From: UBA4582 sp047630175
GTDB taxonomy: Bacteria > Pseudomonadota > Gammaproteobacteria > Pseudomonadales > Azotimanducaceae
NCBI GenBank assembly: GCA_047630175.1
Contig: JBLHVI010000105.1
Span: forward strand, 1-10,055
Reading direction: 5' to 3'
DNA length: 10,055 bases
Position numbers and translations under genes: made by a program. The notes beneath the pieces were generated by a model. That model searched no databases, was not told the DNA's origin, and saw nothing but the letters and a program-made list of their open reading frames with translations. Numbering within the stretch: position 1 is the first letter of the stretch; the number at the start of each line of letters is the position of its first letter. Shown one piece after another: positions 1 to 7,093 of this stretch.

Positions 1-744
1 GAGTCTTCGACCGAAGTCGGGCAACGAGTAAAGTTACAGCGTTTAACCGGTGATATTGAATTCGTTGATTATGGGATGTCGTATCGGGTAGACCTGCCTA
101 GAATTCTTGACGGTCTCTCAGTCACTATTCCTGCGGGCAAGAAGGTAGGTATTATCGGTCGTACCGGTGCGGGAAAATCAAGCATGATGCAAGCATTGTT
201 CCGTATGGTCTACCATCAAGCGGGTGATATATGTATCGGTGGTCAGTCTATTTATGGGTTCGATGTAAACTGCGTGCGCAGCCATTTTGGCGTTGTACCG
301 CAAGATCCGTATCTGTTTGCGGGTAGTATTCGTTTTAATCTAGCGGGTGATCTGCGAGATGTGACAGACAGCCGGTTGCGTGAGGTGTTAGGCACCGTCG
401 GTCTGTCGGTTGACCTTAATGCGGTTGTTCTCGAAGGAGGACGCGACTACAGTGTCGGTGAACGCCAGCTGTTGTGCATTGCGCGGCTGATACTCCATGA
501 CAAGGACTATATCCTAATGGATGAGCCAACAAGCTCACTAGACCGCAAGACAGACGAGCAAATTCAGCAGTTGATGCGTACAGTGCTGGCAGATAAAACG
601 GTGATAACTATCGCACATAGGCTAGAAAGCCTTGAGCAATACGACCTAGTGTTAGAGATGGCTCAAGGCAAATTGCTACGCCAAGGCACGCCAGCCGAGA
701 TGCTCGATCTTATCGGCGCGACGCCAGACCAAGCAGTGGCTTAG
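1..744 (+). CDS. ABC transporter, C-terminal ATPase domain (ABCC/MRP-like), 5'-truncated by window edge
   Basis: The reading frame is open from base 1, so the gene begins upstream; the first Met inside the window (76) is internal. What remains is essentially one complete nucleotide-binding domain. Walker A (GRTGAGKS) is at 157-180, the Q-loop (VVPQ, Gln codon 301-303) follows, then a signature YSVGERQLL, Walker B (YILMDEP) with catalytic Glu, a D-loop SSLD, and the H-loop His at 616-618. The KVGIIGRTGAGKSS block and the SVG-type signature in place of LSGGQ are typical of the second ATPase domain of ABCC/MRP exporters. The domain would hydrolyse ATP on the cytoplasmic side to drive export; the substrate cannot be told from here and the membrane domains lie outside the window. 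A 505-aa lipoprotein gene starts 4 bp after the stop, so the two are probably co-transcribed. Confidence 0.93.
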   Translation, partial: ESSTEVGQRVKLQRLTGDIEFVDYGMSYRVDLPRILDGLSVTIPAGKKVGIIGRTGAGKSSMMQALFRMVYHQAGDICIGGQSIYGFDVNCVRSHFGVVPQDPYLFAGSIRFNLAGDLRDVTDSRLREVLGTVGLSVDLNAVVLEGGRDYSVGERQLLCIARLILHDKDYILMDEPTSSLDRKTDEQIQQLMRTVLADKTVITIAHRLESLEQYDLVLEMAQGKLLRQGTPAEMLDLIGATPDQAVA

Positions 745-748
745 GCTA

Positions 749-2266
749 ATGAGAATATTCATCAGCAGTAGCATCATAGTATTGTCAGGGCTGCTTGGTG
801 CTTGTGCTCAGCAGCCGCTGGTCGCGACCGGTGGTTCCGCTCCGGTAGCAACTATCAAACCGATCTTAAGTGCAACCTGTCGGGTGGTGTTAAGTAACTG
901 GCAGGCGTTGCGTCGGCAAACCGGTATCGCTGATGGTCAGGTGAGAATAATGGGGCCTGGCGACGTTTTTGCAGTCGACCGATTTTTGGCCAGCTATTAC
1001 CCGGAACTAGACAGCGCCGAGTTAGACAGCCCCGCGGCCCGCAGTTACTGGTTGAGGCAGTCTTGGGACCTCGCTTATAGGCAACGCCAGATTGAGTACG
1101 GCAATCTTGCAGTGGCTACTAGCGCGGACAAAGGCGCCGGCTCTGGGGCGGACCAGAAAGCCATAGAGGCCTGTGCGCTTGAGGTATTAACCGACGCTCA
1201 AGCGTTGGCCCTAAACAAACCGCTGGCGCTCGGCGACGTGCAGGTGCCTGACGACTACCGCAGTTGGGCTCGTTTGCTGGGTATGTATCCGATCAGTCGC
1301 GCTATCGTTATGCCGCGTATACGTGCTGAGCAAGCAAGTACTAGGCAGCATTTTCAGCAGCAGGCGCCTGCTGATACTGACCAATGGTACGAACCGGACG
1401 TTGCCGGTCCGGCGCTTAGCACCGCCGCCATCGCGCAGCACCTACAGCAGGCGCAAGCCAGTAACCCGTTGAGATTTCCTCAATTAGACGCACCCACTTT
1501 GGAGGCTTTTCGGGCGCATTATGCGCCTGCGTGGGTTATTGGTACTCTCGATCGTAATGACAAACCTGGCGTGCCGGGTTGGCTGAACGAAAAGCAAATC
1601 AGTGTTGATGTGATGCAACCAAGTTTATATTTTTTGCCATCCTACACACGATTTCAGGGGCAGGTGCTGTTGCAGTTAAATTACTTCATTTGGTTTCCAC
1701 AACGTCCTAAAGCACACTGGTTAGATCTCTATGGAGGCAAGCTCGATGGTTTAGTCTGGCGTGTCACGCTGTTACCCGACGGCCAGGTATTGGCGTATGA
1801 CAGTATTCATCAGTGCGGTTGTTTTCATCAGTTCTATGCGGTGGCAAAAGGCTTGCAAGCGCAAACATTGGCGGCAGATCAAGAGCCGGTATTGCTGCTG
1901 AATGATCAAATTCCTGATGCTAGGCGTGAACGCGTGGTAGTGCAACTCAGTGATTCAGACCATTCGATTTTGGGTCTTCGAGCTTGGCAGGCGTCGGCGC
2001 AAAGTCGTCCTTCAGCCACCAAGCTGGTGCTGCGCGATTACAACGAATTGCGTCAGTTGCCGCTGGGGATGGGTCAACAGAGTCTATTTGCAAGCAATGG
2101 GCTAATCCCCGCGAGCCGACGTTTAGAGCGCTGGGTTTTGTGGCCTATGGGTATTGCCTCGGCTGGCGCCATGCGTCAATGGGGTCGACATGCCACGGCG
2201 TTCATCGGCCGACGTCACTTCGATGATGCTCATTTGCTGGATGCCTTAGTCGAATTTAAAAATTAG
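749..2266 (+). CDS. Uncharacterised outer-membrane lipoprotein, 505 aa
   Basis: I do not recognise a named family. The N-terminus is a lipoprotein signal peptide: Arg2, a hydrophobic stretch, then lipobox LGAC with Cys19. Ala20 at +2 predicts outer-membrane sorting by the Lol rule. The first ~250 residues are rich in Ala, Gln and Leu and look largely helical. Residues ~290-370 look beta-rich and contain the most distinctive part: an NYFIWFPQRP segment, LDGLVWRVTL, then YDSIHQCGCFHQFY, which puts His354, Cys356, Cys358 and His360 close together. The C-terminus has another patterned block, MRQWGRHATAFIGRRHFDD. From memory, similar blocks occur in conserved hypothetical lipoproteins of gammaproteobacteria, but I cannot verify this here. 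The start is 4 bp after the ABC stop with no good Shine-Dalgarno, so translational coupling is likely. A periplasmic partner or accessory role with the exporter is only inference. Confidence 0.88.
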   Translation: MRIFISSSIIVLSGLLGACAQQPLVATGGSAPVATIKPILSATCRVVLSNWQALRRQTGIADGQVRIMGPGDVFAVDRFLASYYPELDSAELDSPAARSYWLRQSWDLAYRQRQIEYGNLAVATSADKGAGSGADQKAIEACALEVLTDAQALALNKPLALGDVQVPDDYRSWARLLGMYPISRAIVMPRIRAEQASTRQHFQQQAPADTDQWYEPDVAGPALSTAAIAQHLQQAQASNPLRFPQLDAPTLEAFRAHYAPAWVIGTLDRNDKPGVPGWLNEKQISVDVMQPSLYFLPSYTRFQGQVLLQLNYFIWFPQRPKAHWLDLYGGKLDGLVWRVTLLPDGQVLAYDSIHQCGCFHQFYAVAKGLQAQTLAADQEPVLLLNDQIPDARRERVVVQLSDSDHSILGLRAWQASAQSRPSATKLVLRDYNELRQLPLGMGQQSLFASNGLIPASRRLERWVLWPMGIASAGAMRQWGRHATAFIGRRHFDDAHLLDALVEFKN

Positions 2267-2336
2267 GCTGCGTAGGCTGACGGGTGCTTAGTTAACGCTA
2301 TGAGCTGTACGCGCCAGTGGCTGATAAAGAGCTCGT

Positions 2337-3389
2337 TTAGAACGTGTAAGAAAACGCGATCGAGCCATAAGAGTGGTAGTTGGGTTGTAGGTCATATTCT
2401 TTGCTCCGAAAAATCGTCGCGTAAGAGATCTTGGTGCCCCCATAAATAAAGCTTATGCCCAAGGCGCCCTCGGCGACAATGTACTTTTTATTGACACTGT
2501 GGCTGTCCGTAAAGGAGTTACCGTCGAGAAAAATGTCTCGCCCTACCAGTTGTGTATCAACCGATGCAAACGCGTGTACGCCCCACTGCCGTCTGCCTTT
2601 GCGGCTGGGGTCCCAGACAGAATAGGGCGCACTGTTATCTCCGCCAGGGCGCAGTGCCGCGGTGCCAAAGTCGTCCGGAATTGACCAGCCCAGCCTCACT
2701 TCTGCGCCAAAGTTGACGTAGGTTGCAACATTACCCAACGCAATGCCGCTATGACCAATGACATCAAAGCCGAAGCGTGAATTGTCGTAGTACACGGGCC
2801 GCATTTTGCGCTTATGCTCCCAGATAAACATAACACCGGGTTCGTTGGCGAGTTGGTTGTCCCAGCCCTGGAATTTCTTAAAGCCGCGCAAATCATGCAC
2901 TAAGTCTTGCGCTTGCTGGCCGAGCGCCGCAGGCCCCACCACGCCAAATCGGGTTTCCAGCGTGTCGAGCTGCAGGTCGGTGCGGGTCTGATAACCAAGA
3001 CTCACAAACAGCCAAGCGGCGTACGGCCGGTCATCCTCAATCAAATCGGTGCGTTCCAAGTCTCGCGGTGTATACAAGGTCTGACCGAGAGAGAAGGTGA
3101 CGTTACGTTGTAGCCCCTCGCGGGTCTTGTGAAAAAATGTCAGGCGTTGGTTAATACTGCGTATCCAGCCTGGTAGCGTTTCATCATCTAAATAGTCAGT
3201 TACGTCAGGCGATACCCAAGAAGCACGTACACCGTTGGTATAGCCTTCATCCGTATTGGAGAACAGGTCGTTCTCCAGATATAGGTTGAGGGTCCAGTCA
3301 GTGGTCTGGTCCTTACTGGCGCCAGCGGTGGTCGTAGGTAATGCAAGGACAAGTGCCAGCAACGCCGACATTGATAGTCGTTTAACCAT
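2337..3389 (-). CDS. lpxR: LpxR-family lipid A 3'-O-deacylase (DUF2219), outer-membrane beta-barrel
   Basis: LpxR removes the 3'-acyloxyacyl chain of lipid A at the outer face of the outer membrane in a Ca2+-dependent reaction. The 350-aa product has a signal peptide (cleavage expected after ~Ala24). Family blocks then follow in order: YLENDLFSNTDEGYTNG (residues 37-53), GQTLYTPRDL (102-111), DDRPYAAWLFVSLGYQT (119-135), VGPAALGQQAQ (151-161) and LVHDLRG (163-169). Asn40, Asp41 and His165 match the Asn, Asp and His used for catalysis in characterised LpxR; Thr51 lies in the conserved TNG. The protein ends in an alternating pattern with terminal Phe (SYTF), the usual barrel-assembly signal. 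The gene follows the M48 protease after 12 bp and is probably in its operon. Family membership is clear; actual deacylase activity is inferred, since DUF2219 members vary. Confidence 0.92.
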   Translation of the reverse strand: MVKRLSMSALLALVLALPTTTAGASKDQTTDWTLNLYLENDLFSNTDEGYTNGVRASWVSPDVTDYLDDETLPGWIRSINQRLTFFHKTREGLQRNVTFSLGQTLYTPRDLERTDLIEDDRPYAAWLFVSLGYQTRTDLQLDTLETRFGVVGPAALGQQAQDLVHDLRGFKKFQGWDNQLANEPGVMFIWEHKRKMRPVYYDNSRFGFDVIGHSGIALGNVATYVNFGAEVRLGWSIPDDFGTAALRPGGDNSAPYSVWDPSRKGRRQWGVHAFASVDTQLVGRDIFLDGNSFTDSHSVNKKYIVAEGALGISFIYGGTKISYATIFRSKEYDLQPNYHSYGSIAFSYTF

Positions 3390-3401
3390 ACGTAGGTATG
3401 C

Positions 3402-4217
3402 CTATTGAGTTGCCTGATACAGTGGCATAACGGTAGGCAACAAGGCCTGAATGCGCTTGACCCGACTGGCACCTGCCGGGTGCGAGCTGAGGAATTCTGA
3501 GGGCGCATTGCCGCCACTGGCTGCAATCATTTTTTCCCACAGCGTGACACCAGCGCGTGGGTCGTAGCCAGCCCGCGCAGCGAGTTCGAGGCCGATACTG
3601 TCTGATTCACTTTCATCGTCGCGACTGAACTTGCTGGCCACTAAGGCTTTATAGCCAGAACTTGCCATGACACTGGTGACAGAACCTAGTCCCAATAGCG
3701 AAGCACCAATGTCGATAGCTGCTTGGGCGGCCATCGCCTGAGATACTTGCTCACGAGAGTGCTCGCGCAGTGCGTGCGCGATTTCATGACCGACGACGAT
3801 GGCTATCTCGTTGTCATTAAGCGCAATACTGTCGATGAGGCCGGAATACACCATTATTCTGCCGCCTGGCATGCAGAAGGCATTGAGTTCATCGCTCTCG
3901 ATGACATTGACCTCCCAGTCCCAGTCAAGCGCGTCGCCGCGGAAGACAGCCGTTTGTGGGATCAGACGCTGGGAGATGGTATTCACCCGTTTGAACATGA
4001 CGGGATCTATGTTCAGCGTGCCTTCATTCTTCGCGTCACTTTTCATTTCTGTATACTGCTGGTTTGCCATCTCTTCGAGCTCAGCGGAGGACACCAGTAA
4101 TAGCTGTGAGCGGTCAGCACCCACGGCACCACCAGAGGTCGTTGTGCCGCAGCTGCTGAGCAAGGAAACGATCCCCAGCAATGTCACGGTACGCAGTAAT
4201 CTTCCCGGCTTAGTCAT
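3402..4217 (-). CDS. M48-family zinc metalloprotease lipoprotein (LoiP/YcaL/BepA-like)
   Basis: A 271-aa periplasm-facing metalloprotease. The signal peptide ends in a lipobox (LSSC, lipidated Cys23) with Gly24 at +2, so outer-membrane anchoring is predicted. The M48 core is intact: LNAFCMPGGRIMVYSGL (111-127), the zinc motif HEIAH (His144, Glu145, His148), and the third ligand Glu204 in ESDSIG before LAARAGYDP. The C-terminal SSHPAGASRVKRI (244-256) is also a family hallmark. There are no TPR repeats, so it resembles short LoiP/YcaL/Oma1-like proteins rather than full-length BepA. The usual NAFALPGG reads NAFCMPGG here, a small oddity (Cys115). Such proteases degrade misfolded or stalled envelope proteins, including outer-membrane proteins. 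It is first gene of a likely operon with LpxR. The start gives a normal signal peptide; a possible AGGA lies rather far upstream (~14 nt). Confidence 0.94.
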   Translation of the reverse strand: MTKPGRLLRTVTLLGIVSLLSSCGTTTSGGAVGADRSQLLLVSSAELEEMANQQYTEMKSDAKNEGTLNIDPVMFKRVNTISQRLIPQTAVFRGDALDWDWEVNVIESDELNAFCMPGGRIMVYSGLIDSIALNDNEIAIVVGHEIAHALREHSREQVSQAMAAQAAIDIGASLLGLGSVTSVMASSGYKALVASKFSRDDESESDSIGLELAARAGYDPRAGVTLWEKMIAASGGNAPSEFLSSHPAGASRVKRIQALLPTVMPLYQATQ

Positions 4218-4390
4218 GATGAGTGTGATGTTCCTGTAAATTAGAAGTGGACGGGCAATGTGAGTAGCTACAAGTGTGCTATTCTCGCTGGATTGAGTGG
4301 TGCGCGCAAGGTGGGGTCCTTAGACCAGACAGTTGTTTTGAGCGTTGCCTAGGAATTAACCACGTCGATCCTACAAGAGCACTGCAGGCT
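4218..4390. other. Divergent intergenic region between M48 and META lipoprotein genes
   Basis: This 173-bp region separates two divergently transcribed genes and must hold both 5' ends if each has its own promoter. I found no sigma70 pair on either strand good enough to call. The best minus-strand candidate is TTGCGC with a 17-nt gap to GAGAAT, which matches consensus poorly. The plus-strand frame of the META gene is open back to 4274 but looks non-coding. Confidence 0.5.
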
Positions 4391-4849
4391 ATGCTGAAAC
4401 GAATACTATTTCTATCGTTGGGTTTGCTGCTTAACGCTTGCGCACAAACCGGGGACACACAAAAAGTTGTCCCAATGGACCTGACGGCGAATACGTGGCA
4501 CCTTGTTGAGATTGCGTCCATGGATGACACGGCCTATCGGCCGAAAGAAAACGCGACTTATAGCCTTACTTTTACGTTAACGGGTGATGTGGCTGTGGTT
4601 GCCGATTGCAATCGTGGGCGCGGTTCGTGGCTGTCTGCCCAGGCTGGGCAACTAACCATAACCCAATTGGCTACAACCCGTGCGATGTGTATGCCGACCT
4701 CAATAGCAGACCGTTTTACGCATAATTTAACGGAGGTGCGTTCTTATTTTTTTCGAGATGGTCATCTATACCTAGCGACCAAAGCTGATGGTGCCGTCTT
4801 TGAATTTCAATCAAAGGTTGATACTGATGTGATGTCGTCAGTTGAATGA
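4391..4849 (+). CDS. META-domain (HslJ-like) lipoprotein
   Basis: The frame is open from an ATG at 4274, but the real start is almost certainly the internal ATG at 4391. From there the protein begins MLKRILFLSLGLLLNAC, a textbook lipoprotein signal with lipobox LNAC and lipidated Cys17; the upstream start would bury it behind 39 residues. The product is 152 aa. Residues ~31-140 form a META domain (HslJ/DUF306): LTANTWHLVEI at the start, then ADCNRGRGSW with Cys73-Asn74-Arg75, then LATTRAMC ending at Cys100, then HLYLATKADGAVFEF. Cys73 and Cys100 sit at the usual conserved positions. META domains occur in heat-shock and novobiocin-resistance-linked HslJ and in many secreted proteins of unknown activity, so no specific function is claimed. 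Ala18 at +2 predicts the outer membrane. Only a weak GCAGG precedes the start. The gene is divergent from M48. Confidence 0.88.
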   Translation: MLKRILFLSLGLLLNACAQTGDTQKVVPMDLTANTWHLVEIASMDDTAYRPKENATYSLTFTLTGDVAVVADCNRGRGSWLSAQAGQLTITQLATTRAMCMPTSIADRFTHNLTEVRSYFFRDGHLYLATKADGAVFEFQSKVDTDVMSSVE

Positions 4850-4871
4850 ATGATCAGCGACGCAGGTCAAG

Positions 4872-4888
4872 AATGCAGCGCCTGCATT
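4872..4888 (+). terminator. Candidate hairpin after META lipoprotein gene
   Basis: A perfect 7-bp inverted repeat with a 3-base loop (AATGCAG-CGC-CTGCATT) starts 22 bp after the META stop codon. No T-run follows, so it is not a standard intrinsic terminator. It could be a weak terminator, an mRNA 3'-end stabiliser, or an operator for the downstream M3 gene. Confidence 0.3.
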
Positions 4889-5038
4889 ATGTCAAAGTAT
4901 CAAGTAATCTCCCTGTAATTAGTTAAGCCGCAGTGTTAGAGCCTTTTTCATTAGACACTCCTTATCTAAAACGCCTTACTTAGAAACGTCTTTTTTAAAT
5001 CAATTCAAGTCAAGTCAAAACTCCCCAGTTATAGGACA
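4889..5038. other. Intergenic region upstream of the M3 peptidase gene
   Basis: This AT-rich leader should contain the M3 promoter. I could not identify a convincing -35/-10 pair with normal spacing. It contains three tandem copies of a five-base unit (TCAAG, TCAAG, TCAAA) at 5005-5019 and a short TTAGA...TCTAA inverted repeat near 4953-4971. Neither is strong evidence of a binding site. AGGA at 5033-5036 is the only ribosome-binding candidate. Confidence 0.4.
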
Positions 5039-7072
5039 ATGAACGTTATGGTTAATCCTTTTTTCAAGTCATGGCAAACATCCTATGGTATGCCGCCCTT
5101 TGACGAAATCAAGGACGAGCATTACCTCCCTGCATTTGAGCGTGCTTTCGCAGATCATGAGGCAGAGATTGACCAGATTGCAGCGAACAAATCGCCGCCG
5201 ACTTTCACCAATACTATCGAGGCAATGGAGCGCTCCGGTGCCTTGTTGCGCAAAGTATCTGGTGTCTTCTACAATCTCAGCTCTTCTAACACCAATGATC
5301 AATTACAGGCTATCGAAGTCAATTTGGCGCCACGCAGTGCTGCGCATTTTGGCCGAACTTATAATCATCAAATATTGTTCAAACGGGTTAGCCAGATTTA
5401 CGCGAAGCGAAAGGCGCTCGCGCTCGATGGTGATCAATTTTTGCTAGTAGAAGATATATACACGGAATTCGTTCGCGCCGGTGCCGCGCTAAGCGACGTT
5501 GTGCGCCCGCAGGTTCAAGCGCTGGATGAAAGTCTGGCAGGTTTAATGACTCAGTTCAGCCAAAATATTCTCAAAGATACTAACGATTTTGAAATGGTGG
5601 TTGACAGTGCGGTGGATCTTGCTGGATTGCCGGCAACTGTGCTGAGTGCGGCTGGTGTTGAAGCGCAGCACCGAGGCATGCCTGGCAAGTATGTATTTAC
5701 AGTATCGCGCTCGTCTATCACGCCTTTTTTGCAGTACGCTGACTCCCGGGCTCTGCGAGAGAAAATCTACAAGGCTTACACGCACAATGCGAACAACCCT
5801 AACGACTTCAATAATCAGGCCATTGTTGGACAAATAGCAGCCCTGCGAGTCCAGCGCGCACTGTTACTGGGTTACCAATCACACGCTCACTACATGCTTG
5901 ATGACCGTATGGCGAAAACGCCAGCAAACGTTAACCAATTATTAGATTCAATTTGGCAACCAGCCCAAATCAAAGTGGCGAAGGAAGCAAGTGACTTGCA
6001 AGACAGTATTCAAGCTCAGGGTGGCAATTTCAAATTAGCCGCTTGGGATTGGTGGTACTACACCGAGAAGTTACGCAGCAAGCGGTATTCGTTAGACGAA
6101 GAGCAATTGAAGCCATACTTCAAGTTAGAAAATGTACGTGATGGTGCTTTCGACGTCGCCCATAAGCTCTACGGTCTGTCGTTCAAGCAAGTCACTGATG
6201 TACCTTTATATCATCCAGACGTCATCAGTTATGAGGTCAGCGATGCCGATGGGTCGCTGATTGGTCTGTTCTTAGTGGACTACTTTATGCGGTCATCGAA
6301 GCAAGGCGGTGCCTGGATGAGCGAGTTCCGCGCTCAGTCTAATCTGGATGAGTCGGTCCGTCCCATTGTCGTTAATACGTGTAATTTTCCTAAGGCAGAC
6401 CCTTGCTTGTTAGGAATGGATGAGGTGCTCACGCTATTCCATGAGTTCGGTCATGGTCTGCACGGATTGCTCAGCCAAGTGCGCTACGAAAGTCAGTCCG
6501 GTACTAACGTCAAGCAGGACTTCGTTGAATTGCCCTCACAAATTATGGAGCACTGGGCTATCGAGCCTGAAGTTCTGCGAAGCTATGCCCGGCATGTAGA
6601 CACAGGTAAGGTTATCCCCGATGAGGTCATTGACAAGCTGTTAGCATCCAATAGCTTTAACCAAGGCTTTTCGACGACCGAGTATCTGGCGGCAGCCTAT
6701 CTTGATATGGCATGGTCGAGCCTCGAGACAACTGACGCACCGGACGTTGATTCCTTTGAAACGCAGGCTATGCAAGCCATCAAATTGATTGATGCGGTAG
6801 CGCCGCGGTACCGGTCGAGTTATTTTCAGCATATCTTCGCTGGCGACAGTTATTCCGCCGGCTACTATGCCTATATCTGGGCTGAGGTGCTGGACGCAGA
6901 TGGTTTCGAGGCGTTCAAAGAAAAAGGCATATTTGATGCTGCGACCGCCCAGTCATTCCGTCAGAACATACTGGAGAAAGGCGGTACTGCCGAGGCGATG
7001 GAAATGTACGAAGCATTTCGTGGGCGCGCACCCGATGTCTCGCCGCTCCTCAAAAACCGCGGTCTCGCCTAG
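5039..7072 (+). CDS. dcp: M3-family zinc oligopeptidase, Dcp-type (peptidyl-dipeptidase)
   Basis: The 677-aa length fits the Dcp/OpdA subfamily of M3, cytoplasmic enzymes that finish peptide breakdown; Dcp releases C-terminal dipeptides. Family features run through the whole protein: the N-terminal NPFFKSW...GMPPFDEI, FTNTIEAMERSGALL (56-70), FVRAGAALSD, AWDWWYYTEKLRSKRY (335-350, a Dcp-like block), and the zinc motif HEFGHGLH with His468, Glu469 and His472. The third ligand is Glu497 in DFVELPSQ. The substrate-binding block HIFAGDSYSAGYYAYIW follows (His598, Tyr605, Tyr609/610), with C-terminal FRGRAPDVSPLL. There is no signal peptide, so cytoplasmic. Two starts are possible: ATG 5039 has AGGA only 2 nt away, while ATG 5048 (MVNPFF) has it 11 nt away and matches the short N-termini typical of the family. 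I favour 5048 slightly. Dcp is preferred over OpdA on the DWWYY region. Confidence 0.92.
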   Translation: MNVMVNPFFKSWQTSYGMPPFDEIKDEHYLPAFERAFADHEAEIDQIAANKSPPTFTNTIEAMERSGALLRKVSGVFYNLSSSNTNDQLQAIEVNLAPRSAAHFGRTYNHQILFKRVSQIYAKRKALALDGDQFLLVEDIYTEFVRAGAALSDVVRPQVQALDESLAGLMTQFSQNILKDTNDFEMVVDSAVDLAGLPATVLSAAGVEAQHRGMPGKYVFTVSRSSITPFLQYADSRALREKIYKAYTHNANNPNDFNNQAIVGQIAALRVQRALLLGYQSHAHYMLDDRMAKTPANVNQLLDSIWQPAQIKVAKEASDLQDSIQAQGGNFKLAAWDWWYYTEKLRSKRYSLDEEQLKPYFKLENVRDGAFDVAHKLYGLSFKQVTDVPLYHPDVISYEVSDADGSLIGLFLVDYFMRSSKQGGAWMSEFRAQSNLDESVRPIVVNTCNFPKADPCLLGMDEVLTLFHEFGHGLHGLLSQVRYESQSGTNVKQDFVELPSQIMEHWAIEPEVLRSYARHVDTGKVIPDEVIDKLLASNSFNQGFSTTEYLAAAYLDMAWSSLETTDAPDVDSFETQAMQAIKLIDAVAPRYRSSYFQHIFAGDSYSAGYYAYIWAEVLDADGFEAFKEKGIFDAATAQSFRQNILEKGGTAEAMEMYEAFRGRAPDVSPLLKNRGLA

Positions 7073-7087
7073 AAAAAGGCGGCCGCG
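7052..7087 (-). terminator. Probable intrinsic terminator of the 8939-7094 lipoprotein operon
   Basis: Read on the minus strand, a hairpin begins 7 bp after the stop of the 363-aa lipoprotein gene. Its arms are CGCGG-C-CGCC and GGCG-AGA-CCGCG, nine GC pairs with a small internal loop, and an 8-base loop. After one G comes a run of five T. The 3' half lies inside the last codons of the convergent M3 gene (stop at 7070-7072). On the plus strand no T-run follows the hairpin, so termination should be one-directional. Confidence 0.55.
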
Positions 7088-7093
7088 ATCCGA

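Noticed and set aside
2267..2336. Bidirectional terminator between the convergent 505-aa lipoprotein and LpxR genes
   Set aside because: Only weak pairings (GAGCT...AGCTC) and no T-run after a stem on either strand.
3723..4100. 125-codon plus-strand open frame opposite the M48 gene
   Set aside because: It lies antisense to clearly coding M48 sequence with intact catalytic motifs, and has no recognisable features.
4274..4390. Upstream ATG start for the META lipoprotein (191 aa form)
   Set aside because: It would place 39 residues of non-signal sequence before a perfect lipoprotein signal peptide; ATG 4391 is far more likely.
5005..5019. Three tandem TCAAG-like units as a regulator-binding site
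   Set aside because: Only three five-base units with one mismatch; too short to separate from chance.
5543..5833. 96-codon minus-strand open frame inside the M3 gene
   Set aside because: It is antisense to well-conserved M3 coding sequence and looks like a codon-bias artefact.
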